NCBI RefSeq assembly: GCF_009765905.1
Contig: NZ_LMUO01000011.1
Coordinates: 248,001 to 312,000 of the forward strand
From: Mucilaginibacter sp. L196
GTDB taxonomy: Bacteria; Bacteroidota; Bacteroidia; Sphingobacteriales; Sphingobacteriaceae
Direction: 5' to 3'
Length of the DNA stretch: 64,000 bases
Shown here: piece after piece, positions 54,401-61,217 of the stretch
How positions within the stretch are numbered: position 1 is the stretch's first letter
How the letters are laid out: each line of letters opens with the position of its first letter
The notes under the pieces: generated by a model
Told to the model about the DNA's origin: nothing
Seen by the model: only the letters and a program-made list of their open reading frames with translations
The model's database searches: none
Position numbers and translations under genes: made by a program

Positions 54401-54591
54401 ATCGCTACGGTTACGCCCGGCAGGGCTGCACCTGTTTCGTCTTTCACAATACCCGTAATAGGGGCTTGTGCTTTCATGCTACGGCTTACGCCGGTGATGG
54501 TAATGTTTGCCTTGTTAACTGCATTTGGATGGCTGCTTGCCCCCATAGCAAAACATGGCACTAATAATATTAGTGGTAATATTTTTTTCAT
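51490..54591 (-). CDS. SusC/RagA-type TonB-dependent transporter, cassette 2
   Basis: 1033 residues. Signal MKKILPLILLVPCFAMGAS; CarboxypepD-reg-like domain with PITGIVKDETGAALPGVTVA; LNEVVVTALGITK junction; plug with KVILRGNKSIYGSSNVLYVV, DGIPL and DIESISVLKGASASALYGSA; barrel ending FNVSARF. The start and signal peptide are almost the same as in cassette 1, but the barrel has many differences in the extracellular loops. Located 39 bp after the ROK gene and 23 bp before SusD. It should transport the ligand sensed by its regulator. Confidence 0.96.
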   Translation of the reverse strand: MKKILPLILLVPCFAMGASSHPNAVNKANITITGVSRSMKAQAPITGIVKDETGAALPGVTVAIKGTQIGTQTDVNGKFTINANTGDVLVFSYVGYISKQITIANGTNFDITLAPNARALNEVVVTALGITKTQASLSYDQQTVSGKELEVSKDPSFVNSLDGKVSGLQITQSSSGAGGSTKVILRGNKSIYGSSNVLYVVDGIPLQPLTSAQPNGVFAYSGDGGDGISNINPDDIESISVLKGASASALYGSAAANGVILITTKKGKAGKTTITLNTNTTFDKAVLVPKLQNTYGRGDSSLASTTSLNSWGAKEAPGTVNSDPASFFNTGVTTINAFTLSTGTEKNQTYVSYANTHADGIEPGNIFNKNNITVRNTSKLLNDKLTLDISANYIFQNTIDRPTSGTYFNPLTSTYLFPRGVDFNQYKNYESFDPTRNINLPNWIQPYIGGSGDDLQNPYWVQYRNPNDQGLNRLLATVSAKYEINSWLNFQGRVNLDKTTQTSDQKLYAGTATLFAGMAGNYAYNSSGANQVYSDFLLNANKDISSDFNINGTLGASIQDNQNSSLGFNGHLGNIDNYFNVGNVILTAGNPFNQTNKTENQTQSLFASVDFGYKKFLYLDVTARNDWSSALAYTSSDSFFYPSVGLSDVLTSMFKMPDFISFSKVRISYTDVGNSIPSFVSTPAQYTLSSGFLNLNLTQPLAALKPEITHSFEIGTEWRFINDHISFDATYYHTNSYNQLFNVATSTASGGYASQYINGGNVKNEGFEGSLGYHGNINHDLSWNSNFTFSLNKNKVISLYTDPVAGPQTQFVFPNSFNSYSLEARVGKPFGEIYASDWLRDANGNIVVSNGKPQVNTDANDFVDVGNSNPNFMLGWTNNFKFKQFDLAFTIDGRFGGKVIDMTQAYLDAYGVSAASGEARDNGGVLVNGTKMYAQTYYEAAGGRSGALAEYAYSATNIRLREASLGYTIPGTVFNNKISSVRVAFTGRNLFFFYLKAPFDPETDLATDNTLQGLDLFGQPSTRQLGFNVSARF

Positions 54592-54630
54592 GTTGATTGA
54601 ATTAGTTTAGTGTAAATGAGTTGGGTGGGT

Positions 54631-55878
54631 TTAGTTTTTGCTTGTTTTTTCCATGCTTAATTGTTTAGTGGTGAGTGATTGGTTTTTATTGTCTTTATCG
54701 AAGTTTTCCATAACCAGTACGGCCGTGCCAATGAGCTCGGCGTTAAAGCCCAGTGCGGAAATTAGTAGTTCGGTGCTGCTAACCAGCCTTGGTATACAAT
54801 ACTTGGTGAGTGCCTGCTGAATAGGGGCAAGCAATATTTTACCCACAATAGCCCCACGACCACTTAGTACAATACTTTCGGGGTTCATGATGTGGATGAG
54901 AATAGCCAGGGCTTTGCCAATTTTATACCCGGCGTCTGATAATAATTCAATAGCAAACTGGTCGCCGTTATTGGCGGCTTCCATAATGGCGTTGCCTACT
55001 ACTTTATAAGGGTCTTTATCGGTATGTTTTAAACTGGATATGTGTCCGTCTTTTATTCCCTGAATGGCTTTTTCAGCCACTACCAACATGGATGCTTCGG
55101 CTTCCAGGCAACCGCGTTTGCCGCAGGTACACAAAGCGCCATCATCAAAAAGTGGGATATGGCTGAATTCTCCTGCAAAACCGCTGTGGCCGCTATATAA
55201 TTCGCCATTTACGATCATACCAAGCCCGATACCCCAGCCTAAGTTTATCACCATTACATCCCTGTGGTTTTTAGCGATACCGAATTTTTGTTCGGCAATA
55301 GCTATTAAGCTGGAATCATTGGCGATGTAAACAGGTGCCCCGGTTTTCTCGGCGATTAATTCGGTTAAACTTTGCCCGGCGGAATCCAAATAAGTGTAGT
55401 TGAAGCCTTTTGCAGAATCAATAAAACCAGGCATCCCAATACCAATACCGACTATTTTATCCCTGGCTACGCCGGAGGCATCTATATAATCATTAATATA
55501 TTCTATCAGTAAGGGCAGGGCCTTGGGGTTGTTGAATAACTTAAGCTCTGTCATCACCGTTTCTGCTATTGGGTTATTATGCAGATCGAGCATTTGGATG
55601 CGGGTAGACAGCTGATCCATAGCTACAGTAACAATATACATGGCCGAGGGCTGCAAACAATACATCAGCGGGCGGCGGCCACCGCTTGACGGCGCATAAC
55701 CTTGCTCCATTACGAAACCTTCTTCAATTAGTTCAGTAATTGCTTTGGAAACAGATGGGACACTTTTCTCTAAAACTTCGCTCAGGTCGGCACAAGATAA
55801 AGCCTTATCAAAATAAAGACGCTTAATAATAGAGTTCTTTAATTCGGCGCTTTTGACGATCCTGGTTTTTAATTCCAT
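54631..55878 (-). CDS. ROK-family transcriptional regulator, cassette 2
   Basis: 415 residues, same length as its paralogue. Winged helix LKNSIIKRLYFDKALSCADL, GGRRPLMY, then GIGIGMPGFIDSAKG, ANDSSLIAIAEQKFG, INLGWGIGLGMIVNGELYSG and HIPLFDDGALCTCGKRGCLE. By eye about 85 of the first 100 residues equal copy 1, and the C-terminal tails (KQLSMEK) are alike. The DNA differs mostly at third positions, so the proteins are held by selection. The recognition helix (SVPSVSKAITELIEEGF) is nearly that of copy 1, implying that both may bind each other's operators. Confidence 0.94.
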   Translation of the reverse strand: MELKTRIVKSAELKNSIIKRLYFDKALSCADLSEVLEKSVPSVSKAITELIEEGFVMEQGYAPSSGGRRPLMYCLQPSAMYIVTVAMDQLSTRIQMLDLHNNPIAETVMTELKLFNNPKALPLLIEYINDYIDASGVARDKIVGIGIGMPGFIDSAKGFNYTYLDSAGQSLTELIAEKTGAPVYIANDSSLIAIAEQKFGIAKNHRDVMVINLGWGIGLGMIVNGELYSGHSGFAGEFSHIPLFDDGALCTCGKRGCLEAEASMLVVAEKAIQGIKDGHISSLKHTDKDPYKVVGNAIMEAANNGDQFAIELLSDAGYKIGKALAILIHIMNPESIVLSGRGAIVGKILLAPIQQALTKYCIPRLVSSTELLISALGFNAELIGTAVLVMENFDKDNKNQSLTTKQLSMEKTSKN

Positions 55879-55910
55879 GGTGAATAATAATAATTGGCAA
55901 GTCAGTAGAA

Positions 55911-55943
55911 CAAACTTAATAAATTTCTGCCTGAAAAAACAAG
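55911..55943 (-). promoter_or_regulatory. Promoter of ROK cassette 2
   Basis: The -7 octamer TAAGTTTG (55911-55918) is identical to that of cassette 1, with CTTG in place of TTTG at 55940-55943 and the same 21-bp spacing. The start codon is 33 bp downstream. Confidence 0.7.
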
Positions 55944-56051
55944 CACTTATTAAAAAAATTTAAAAAGTATATTAGCTTAGTATAGATTTAACAGCATTTA
56001 AGTTACCACTATAATTATACTTTTATAAGTAAATAACTATTATATAGGAAC

Positions 56052-57164
56052 TTATAAAATAAATAACTTTAATTGATCGCTTGATTTCTCAATAATTGGT
56101 TTATCAGGTATGTATCCGAAATTTGACAAAGAGATCCCCAGTAGCCTTATTTTTTTGTCATGTGGATTGGTGGCTGCTAATAACTGCTTTGCCGTAGTGC
56201 TTATAGTCTCTAAATCAGCAACAGGTGATAGAAATGATTTGTTGCGGGTAATTTGTTTAAAATCGTTGTATTTAATTTTTAGGGTGATGGTTCGGCCTTT
56301 CAGGTTATAGCGCTGCAAACGATCTGCAACGAGTTTTGCAATTTTACCCAGCTCTGTTTCCATCTCTTCAATGGTTGTAAGATCATAGGCAAAAGTGTCT
56401 TCCGCGCCGGATGATTTGGTTTCGCGATGGGGTTGTACCTCACGATCATCAATTCCTCTTACTATGTGGTAATAGAATTTGCCGGGTTTGCCAAAATGCC
56501 GCACTATTTCATCATGCGTTAATTTTTTAAGATCAGCACCCAGGTGAAGGCCCAGCTTCTTCATTTTTCCGGCAGTAACTTTACCTACACCATAAAACTT
56601 CTCAACCGGTAGTTGCTCCATGAATGATTCGATGGAGGACGGGCCGATGAAAGTTAATCCATCTGGTTTGTTAATATCCGAAGCAATTTTAGCCACAAAT
56701 TTATTGATGGATACCCCGGCAGAGGCGGTTAGTTGTAACTCATCTTTAATGGCCTGTTTAATCTGTTTGGCAATTTCAATGGCTGAGCCGATGTTTAATT
56801 TATCGTTGGTTACATCAAGATAGGCTTCATCTAATGAGAGTGGTTCTATCAGATCGGTATACCTGCTGAATATTTCGCGGATGCGTTGCGAGGCTTCTTT
56901 ATATGCCGGGAACCTGGGGCGGACAAATATAGCATGCGGGCAAAGTTGCAAAGCCTGTTTGGATGACATTGCCGAACGGATGCCAAACTTGCGAGCTTCA
57001 TAACTGGCAGTTGCCACAACACCGCCACGGCCTTCGGGCAGGCCGCCAACTACTAGTGGTATGCCCCGAAGTTCCGGATTATCGCGCTGCTCAACCGATG
57101 CGTAGAACGCATCCATATCAATATGGATGATCTTTCGGTGGGATGGCTGCGGAGGCGTTTCCAT
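56052..57164 (-). CDS. dinB: DNA polymerase IV (Y family)
   Basis: 370 residues. IIHIDMDAFYASVEQRDNPE holds the first metal aspartates and steric-gate region, YEARKFGIRSAMSSKQALQL the fingers, and YTDLIEPLSLDEAYLDVTN the catalytic SLDEAYLD. FYGVGKVTAGKMKKLG is the thumb helix-hairpin-helix. The last residues, QLKLFIL, fit the beta-clamp binding motif QLxLF. It performs error-prone translesion synthesis. Monocistronic on the minus strand. No LexA box was recognised upstream. Confidence 0.96.
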   Translation of the reverse strand: METPPQPSHRKIIHIDMDAFYASVEQRDNPELRGIPLVVGGLPEGRGGVVATASYEARKFGIRSAMSSKQALQLCPHAIFVRPRFPAYKEASQRIREIFSRYTDLIEPLSLDEAYLDVTNDKLNIGSAIEIAKQIKQAIKDELQLTASAGVSINKFVAKIASDINKPDGLTFIGPSSIESFMEQLPVEKFYGVGKVTAGKMKKLGLHLGADLKKLTHDEIVRHFGKPGKFYYHIVRGIDDREVQPHRETKSSGAEDTFAYDLTTIEEMETELGKIAKLVADRLQRYNLKGRTITLKIKYNDFKQITRNKSFLSPVADLETISTTAKQLLAATNPHDKKIRLLGISLSNFGYIPDKPIIEKSSDQLKLFIL

Positions 57165-57190
57165 ATATACAAATATACTCTACCCAAAAA

Positions 57191-57223
57191 CAAAAAGGAT
57201 GTTACATTATGCATGTAGCATCC
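57191..57223 (-). terminator. Terminator after the ArsR/SRPBCC operon
   Basis: On the minus strand GGGATGCTACAT and ATGTAACATCC form the stem around TGCATA, followed by TTTTTGTTTTT. It lies about 200 bp past the SRPBCC stop, beyond a family A element. Confidence 0.75.
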
Positions 57224-57292
57224 CTAAGTTAAACATATAAATAAGCTTATGCAAGTAAATTATCCAGGTTGATGCTTTTACATTATTAGATT

Positions 57293-57394
57293 GTCATTGC
57301 GAGAAGGAACGACGAAGCAACCTCGTCGTATGCAGATAAACGCGACGAGTTTGCTTCGCCGCGCAGTCCTTTCCGCAGCTCTGCTCACAATGAC
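57293..57394. repeat. Dispersed palindromic element, family A, copy 3 (diverged)
   Basis: Begins GTCATTGCGAGAAGGAACGA and ends CTCACAATGAC; the interior contains CTCGTCG and its complement CGACGAG. Only the outer arms resemble the other two copies. Confidence 0.8.
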
Positions 57395-57418
57395 ATGGTG
57401 GAGAGGTTGGTGAATTTA

Positions 57419-57910
57419 TTATGCTTCCGCCAGTAATTCTTCCAGGTTGCCCAATCCCATGCTAAAGCCAGCTTCAAAGCCCATCGCAATGATTTTTTCA
57501 AAGATTGCTACATCCTCAAATGTGAGATCAACTTCAACCCTTGTACCATTTTCGGTGGCATAAAATTGATTGTGCCAGTGCATGCCGGTATAATCGCTGG
57601 GAGTATTTCCATCTTCATCACAAAACTTAGTGGTAAGTTTAAAGCTTTGCGTAGGTGTTATGGTTTCAAAGTCACACCTGCTCCAATGTTTTTCGCCTTC
57701 AGGCCCTGCCATATAATAAAGCCAGGTACCACCTTCAGTAAAACTGTATGATTTGGTTATGGCTTTCCATGGTTTTGGCGCCCACCATTTATCAAGTAAG
57801 TCGCTTTCTGTCCACGCTGCCCATACCTTTTCAACAGGTGCAGCAAATTCCCGGGTAACATGTAGCTTTTTGTTAGCTAAATCTTTGGTAAATACTGTTT
57901 TGTTAGTCAT
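57419..57910 (-). CDS. SRPBCC/AHSA1-family protein
   Basis: 163 residues. LHVTREFAAPVEKVWAAWTE is the AHSA1 N-terminal pattern, followed by LLDKWWAPKPWKAITKSYSF, and the C-terminal helix IIAMGFEAGFSMGLGNLEEL. It forms a hydrophobic cavity fold that binds lipids or small ligands; biochemical roles are rarely known. It directly follows an ArsR-type regulator (8 bp), a very common pairing in Bacteroidota and Actinobacteria. It probably responds to the same signal as the regulator. Confidence 0.9.
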   Translation of the reverse strand: MTNKTVFTKDLANKKLHVTREFAAPVEKVWAAWTESDLLDKWWAPKPWKAITKSYSFTEGGTWLYYMAGPEGEKHWSRCDFETITPTQSFKLTTKFCDEDGNTPSDYTGMHWHNQFYATENGTRVEVDLTFEDVAIFEKIIAMGFEAGFSMGLGNLEELLAEA

Positions 57911-57918
57911 GATTAGTT

Positions 57919-58227
57919 TTATTTAAGGTTGTTTAATAAATCATCTAATTGGTTAAAGCGGTCATCCCACATTTTGCGGAAATCTTCAAGCCATTTGTCT
58001 ATTTCTTTCATTTTTTCAAAGTTTATATGGTAATAGATCTCCCGTCCGGATTGTCGCTGCGTTACCGCTTCGCATTCCGTTAAAATTTGAATGTGTTTTG
58101 ATACTGCCTGGCGTGTACTGTCGAAATGTTCGGCGATGGCATTGGGTGTCATGGCTTGTAAGGCTATCAGCGCGAGTATAGCCCGGCGGGTAGGATCGGC
58201 AATGGCCTGGAAAATGTCTCTTCTCAT
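57919..58227 (-). CDS. ArsR-family transcriptional regulator
   Basis: 102 residues. [20 protein letters not shown], then [20 protein letters not shown] (recognition helix) and [20 protein letters not shown]. The wing [20 protein letters not shown] follows. No metal-binding CxC motif, so it is not a classical metal sensor; it belongs to the group paired with SRPBCC genes. It is first in a two-gene operon. The two operator-like sites upstream suggest autoregulation. Confidence 0.93.
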   Translation of the reverse strand: MRRDIFQAIADPTRRAILALIALQAMTPNAIAEHFDSTRQAVSKHIQILTECEAVTQRQSGREIYYHINFEKMKEIDKWLEDFRKMWDDRFNQLDDLLNNLK

Positions 58228-58230
58228 TTA

Positions 58231-58276
58231 TTTGCAACTATATGGTTGCAAATATAAATGCAATTATTCGGTTGCG
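58231..58276. promoter_or_regulatory. Two direct copies of a dyad site between arsR and csaA
   Basis: TTTGCAAC and GTTGCAAA with a 6-bp spacer form a perfect dyad at 58231-58252. A second site, TGCAATTATTCGGTTGCG at 58259-58276, matches it at the same internal positions 26 bp further on. They lie between the divergent arsR and csaA genes, so binding could affect both. Confidence 0.7.
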
Positions 58277-58319
58277 CAAATTTAATCTGATTTTTGTTGT
58301 AGGTTTTTATCTTTGCTAT

Positions 58320-58655
58320 ATGGAACCCATCACCTGGCATGATTTTGAAAAAGTGGAATTACGTGTAGGCACTATTTTAGAAGTTGCTGATTTTCCGGAA
58401 GCGCGCAAACCTGCTTATAAGGTAAAGGTCGACTTTGGTGAATTAGGCACTAAATGGTCGAGTGCGCAGATCACTAAGCATTATACTAAAGAGGAATTGG
58501 TAGGAAAACAGATTATGGGGGTGGTTAACTTCCCCAAAAAACAGATCGCGAATTTTATGTCGGAGTTTTTGGTAACCGGCCTGGCCGACGAAAATGGCGA
58601 TATTGTATTAACCACAATTGATAAACCTGTGCCTAACGGCAGTAAATTAATTTAG
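58320..58655 (+). CDS. csaA: CsaA-like tRNA-binding-domain protein
   Basis: 111 residues from ATG at 58320 (MEPITWHDFEKVELRVGTIL); a longer frame from 58242 runs through the operator-like sites and is rejected. EKVELRVGTILEVADFPEAR, then KPAYKVKVDFGELGTKWSSA and QIMGVVNFPKKQIANFMSEF, form the OB-fold of the EMAP/MetRS-C/CsaA group. CsaA is described as a secretion-related chaperone with tRNA-binding capacity. It overlaps the next genes only by spacing (the SdpI-like ATG begins right after its stop). Confidence 0.93.
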   Translation: MEPITWHDFEKVELRVGTILEVADFPEARKPAYKVKVDFGELGTKWSSAQITKHYTKEELVGKQIMGVVNFPKKQIANFMSEFLVTGLADENGDIVLTTIDKPVPNGSKLI

Positions 58656-59048
58656 ATGAATTATTATTTGAGCTTTTTTATCGGTCCGCAATTAATTGGT
58701 GTGCTGTTTATTGTAATTGGTTGGTTGCAGCGTTTCCTGCCACCCAAAAAGATAAACCGTTGGTATGGTTACCGCACGCAAAACGCCCGTATTGACCAGG
58801 AAACCTGGGACGAAGGAAACAGATATTCGGCTATTTACATGATGAAGCTTGGTTTAATATATTACATCATTGGGTTTGTAATAAACGCGGTGACGGTGTT
58901 ATATGTGGCCGATTATGATAAGCAAACCATGATAAAATATGTGGTATTATTTGGCGGTGCGATGGGGATAGGTATACTATCAACCATGGCAACTGAGAAA
59001 TACCTGGCAAATAAATTCAAAAATAAGATTAAGAAGAGGCGGAAATGA
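58656..59048 (+). CDS. SdpI-family membrane protein
   Basis: 130 residues with three to four membrane helices: FIGPQLIGVLFIVIGWLQRF, LIYYIIGFVINAVTVLYVAD and YVVLFGGAMGIGILSTMATE. Between helices 1 and 2, INRWYGYRTQNARIDQETWD, then EGNRYSA, matches the SdpI pattern NxxYGYRT...W...N. In Bacillus SdpI confers immunity to the SdpC toxin; Bacteroidota homologues are common without the toxin, so immunity should not be assumed. The basic tail KKRRK overlaps the tadA start by 4 bp. Confidence 0.85.
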   Translation: MNYYLSFFIGPQLIGVLFIVIGWLQRFLPPKKINRWYGYRTQNARIDQETWDEGNRYSAIYMMKLGLIYYIIGFVINAVTVLYVADYDKQTMIKYVVLFGGAMGIGILSTMATEKYLANKFKNKIKKRRK

Positions 59049-59515
59049 GGTATGTAAGTTTTGAGAATGAGCCCGCGGCAATCTCGCCGGATGAGTTTTT
59101 TATGAATGAAGCGATAAAAGAGGCTAAATTGGCGCTGGCGGAGGATGAAATACCTATTGGTGCTATAGTTGTTTGCAAAGGCAAGATAATAGGCAGAGGG
59201 CATAATCTTACGGAGCGTTTGACCGATGTATCGGCCCATGCTGAAATGCAGGCGCTTACTGCCGCCGCTAATTATATGGGTGGTAAATATTTAAAGGAAT
59301 GTATTTTATATGTAACCATGGAGCCCTGTGTAATGTGCGCAGGCGCAGCCTACTGGTTTCAGCTGGGCGGGATAGTTTTTGGCGCTTATGATACTAAGTT
59401 GGGCTTCGGCAGGTTGAACCAGAAGATCACCCATCCTAAAACGGTTATTACCGGTGGGATTAAAGAGAATGAATGCTCGGAGCTGGTAAAGGAGTTTTTC
59501 AGGAAGAAGAGGTAG
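59045..59515 (+). CDS. tadA: tRNA-specific adenosine deaminase TadA
   Basis: 156 residues. DVSAHAEMQALTAAA has the zinc-ligand His and catalytic Glu (HAE), and YVTMEPCVMCAGAAYWFQLG the PCxxC zinc cysteines. NEAIKEAKLALAEDEIPIGA at the start is typical. It converts A34 of tRNA-Arg(ACG) to inosine; a guanine deaminase role is less likely given the EPCxMCAGA motif. The start overlaps the SdpI-like gene (ATGA type), so these two, and probably csaA, are in one operon. Confidence 0.92.
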   Translation: MRYVSFENEPAAISPDEFFMNEAIKEAKLALAEDEIPIGAIVVCKGKIIGRGHNLTERLTDVSAHAEMQALTAAANYMGGKYLKECILYVTMEPCVMCAGAAYWFQLGGIVFGAYDTKLGFGRLNQKITHPKTVITGGIKENECSELVKEFFRKKR

Positions 59516-59618
59516 GGATATAGTTGATGGTTCATAGTTCATAGATCTCAGAAAAAAGTGAGGGATAGTGCGATTCCTTCCTTGGGGAAGGAGGAGGAAG
59601 GGGTTAAAGTAGGCTTGG

Positions 59619-59654
59619 TTTTGTTGGTGACAACACCAACAAAGGCGAAAAAAA
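59619..59654. repeat. Inverted-repeat family G, left copy
   Basis: TTTTGTTGGTGACAACACCA, then ACAAAGGC and an A run. GTTGGTG and CACCAAC are complementary, so the copy is itself a hairpin. The reverse complement is at 60098-60135. Confidence 0.82.
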
Positions 59655-59840
59655 TACTATCCTTGATCATCATTAAGTTATAATATTTTACAGGCATCCA
59701 TTAGCGCGTCATGTCTGTATGGTCTTGCTAATCAGCATATTAAAACGAATTGTATCTTCGAAAAGCATAAAAAACTGAATTAATGTTAAAATGGACATTT
59801 TGGGTTAATAAATCATGGGCTAAAACTAATAATATTTGAT

Positions 59841-60022
59841 ATGAATATTTGGTATATACTTATCGGCATAGTTTGTGTAGGATTAGGAATCTATTTAACA
59901 ATAAAGCAAGTTAAAATTTCCTTAAACGAGAACAAGATACTTTTGGGTGGGACATTAAAGGACTTGGGCTTGGCTTTATACTCATTATATGTGGAATAAT
60001 AATGATTATACAAAATATATAG
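59841..60022 (+). pseudogene. Frameshifted tiny membrane protein (about 60 aa if joined)
   Basis: From ATG 59841 the frame reads MNIWYILIGIVCVGLGIYLT, then IKQVKISLNENK, and then leaves the expected path; it would stop at 59997. From 59936 the -1 frame continues DTFGWDIKGLGLGF and ILIICGIIMIIQNI to a TAG at 60020-60022. Joined, the product is a typical two-helix small membrane protein of Bacteroidota with a GWDIKGLG turn. The shift lies near 59934-59936 in GAACAAGATAC, with no clear slippery heptamer. It could be a decayed gene, a base-calling error, or (less likely) programmed frameshifting. Confidence 0.6.
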
Positions 60023-60097
60023 ATAAATGTGCGGGGAAATCCGGTGATGTATTAAAGGAGTTGTTAATTCAATAACTAATTGAAAATTAAGCTATAA

Positions 60098-60135
60098 ATT
60101 TTTTCAGCCTTTGTTGGTGTTGTCACCAACAAAAA
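60098..60135. repeat. Inverted-repeat family G, right copy
   Basis: Reverse complement of the copy at 59619-59654 over about 35 bp: TTTTTTCAGCCTTTGTTGGT, then GTTGTCACCAACAAAAA. The two face each other with the frameshifted ORF in between. Confidence 0.82.
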
Positions 60136-60245
60136 CGATGTTCTGCGTTCGATAGTAGTGGATACCGGCCTTGAGCATAATGCCTGAGGCGTATGAACAA
60201 ATAGCGCGGGCTGGAGGTAACGCCCCAAATGCTTTTTGCGCTCCG

Positions 60246-60383
60246 TTTACTCACCCCGACTACGCTGCGCTGGTCGCCCCCTCTCTCCGCCGGCGCATAG
60301 AGGGGAACAAAGGTTTTTTGCCCTCTTTACCGCAAAGCGGAAGAGAGGGGAGGTTAAGCGGTTGAGCGAAAACCGGGTGAGTA
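60246..60383. repeat. Family F element with TTACTCACCC terminal inverted repeats
   Basis: Starts TTTACTCACCCCGACTACGC and ends GGGTGAGTAA, which is the complement of its start. The interior has CCCCCTCTCTCCGCCGGCGC and GGAAGAGAGGGGAGG, also complementary. A shorter relative is at 32446-32514. Confidence 0.82.
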
Positions 60384-60471
60384 ATCTGCGTGAGATAAAG
60401 AGTACGTACACCAATCCACCACCTAACAAAAACATGACATTTATTTAGAACAAAAAACATGTTTCAAACCT

Positions 60472-60479
60472 TATATTTG
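60472..60479 (+). promoter_or_regulatory. Predicted -7 element of sodA
   Basis: TATATTTG matches TAnnTTTG exactly, 37 bp before the ATG. Only a weak TTTA lies upstream at near -33 spacing. Confidence 0.5.
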
Positions 60480-60516
60480 TCTCGAACACTATCTTAAAAA
60501 TTAAAAACTTAATATT

Positions 60517-61122
60517 ATGGCATTCACACTACCGGCGTTACCTTACGCTACTGATGCGTTAGAACCGCACATTGATAAAGCTACTATGGAAATTCACCAT
60601 GGCAAGCACCACCAGGCTTATGTTACCAACCTTAACAAAGCGTTAGAAGGCAAACCTGAGGCTGATAGCAGCATTGAAGACATCATTACTAATATTTCAA
60701 AATTCGCGCCGGCGGTACGTAACAATGGCGGTGGCCACTATAACCACAGCTTGTTCTGGACTTTACTTTCACCAAACGGTGGCGGCGAGCCAACAGGCGA
60801 ATTAGCTGAAGCGATCAAATCAACTTTTGGTTCATTTGAAGATTTTAAAACTAAAGTATCTGAAGCTGGTGCTACCCGTTTCGGATCTGGCTGGGCATGG
60901 TTAATTGTTGCTGATGGAAAATTAGCGGTTACATCAACCCCTAACCAGGATAACCCTTTAATGGATATTGCTGAAGTAAAAGGTACCCCAATTTTAGGTA
61001 TCGATGTTTGGGAACATGCTTATTATTTGAAATATCAAAACCGTCGCCCTGATTATTTGGCTGCGATCTGGAATGTGATCAACTGGGCTAAAGTTGCCGA
61101 GCTTTACGCGAAAGCAAAATAA
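60517..61122 (+). CDS. sodA: Superoxide dismutase, Mn/Fe type
   Basis: 201 residues: [20 protein letters not shown], then [11 protein letters not shown] with ligand His27, YNHSLFW with His77, and [10 protein letters not shown] with Asp163 and His167. Gly73 and Gln144 (PNQDNPL) occupy the positions that favour the Mn or cambialistic type over strict Fe enzymes. Cytoplasmic, no signal peptide. It dismutates superoxide. A family D element follows directly at the stop. Confidence 0.96.
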   Translation: MAFTLPALPYATDALEPHIDKATMEIHHGKHHQAYVTNLNKALEGKPEADSSIEDIITNISKFAPAVRNNGGGHYNHSLFWTLLSPNGGGEPTGELAEAIKSTFGSFEDFKTKVSEAGATRFGSGWAWLIVADGKLAVTSTPNQDNPLMDIAEVKGTPILGIDVWEHAYYLKYQNRRPDYLAAIWNVINWAKVAELYAKAK

Positions 61123-61124
61123 CC

Positions 61125-61213
61125 AGCCCCTCCCAACCCTCCCCGGTAGGGAGGGCTTTAAAATATTATGATATAAATTAAGTCTCCCCTACCGGGGGAG
61201 ATTTAGAGGGGGC
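61125..61213. repeat. Dispersed palindromic element, family D, copy 2
   Basis: Reverse complement of the element at 29937-30043: CAGCCCCTCCCAACCCTCCC, CGGTAGGGAGGGCTT, AT-rich centre, then AAGTCTCCCCTACCGGGGGA and GATTTAGAGGGGGC. It fills the 95-bp gap between sodA and the following gene. Confidence 0.88.
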
Positions 61214-61217
61214 ATCA

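Larger units (their letters stand above)
59516..60516. other. 1-kb gap with inverted GTTGGTG repeats, a frameshifted small ORF and a family F element
   Basis: The gap contains, in order, an inverted-repeat copy (59619-59654), the frameshifted membrane-protein remnant (59841-60022), the opposite repeat copy (60098-60135), a family F element (60246-60383) and the sodA promoter region. Sequence 59516-59618 and 59655-59840 shows nothing recognisable. Confidence 0.7.

Noticed and set aside
43370..55878. Assembly artefact as explanation for the two ROK-SusCD cassettes
   Set aside because: The copies differ at many positions, in gene lengths and in intergenic sequence, so they are real paralogues.
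58656..59048. Sdp-type toxin immunity system
   Set aside because: The SdpI-like protein has no SdpC-like toxin or SdpAB-like genes nearby; its neighbours are csaA and tadA.
60171..60460. Several overlapping small frames on both strands
   Set aside because: They fall entirely within the family F palindrome, whose symmetry produces frames on both strands.
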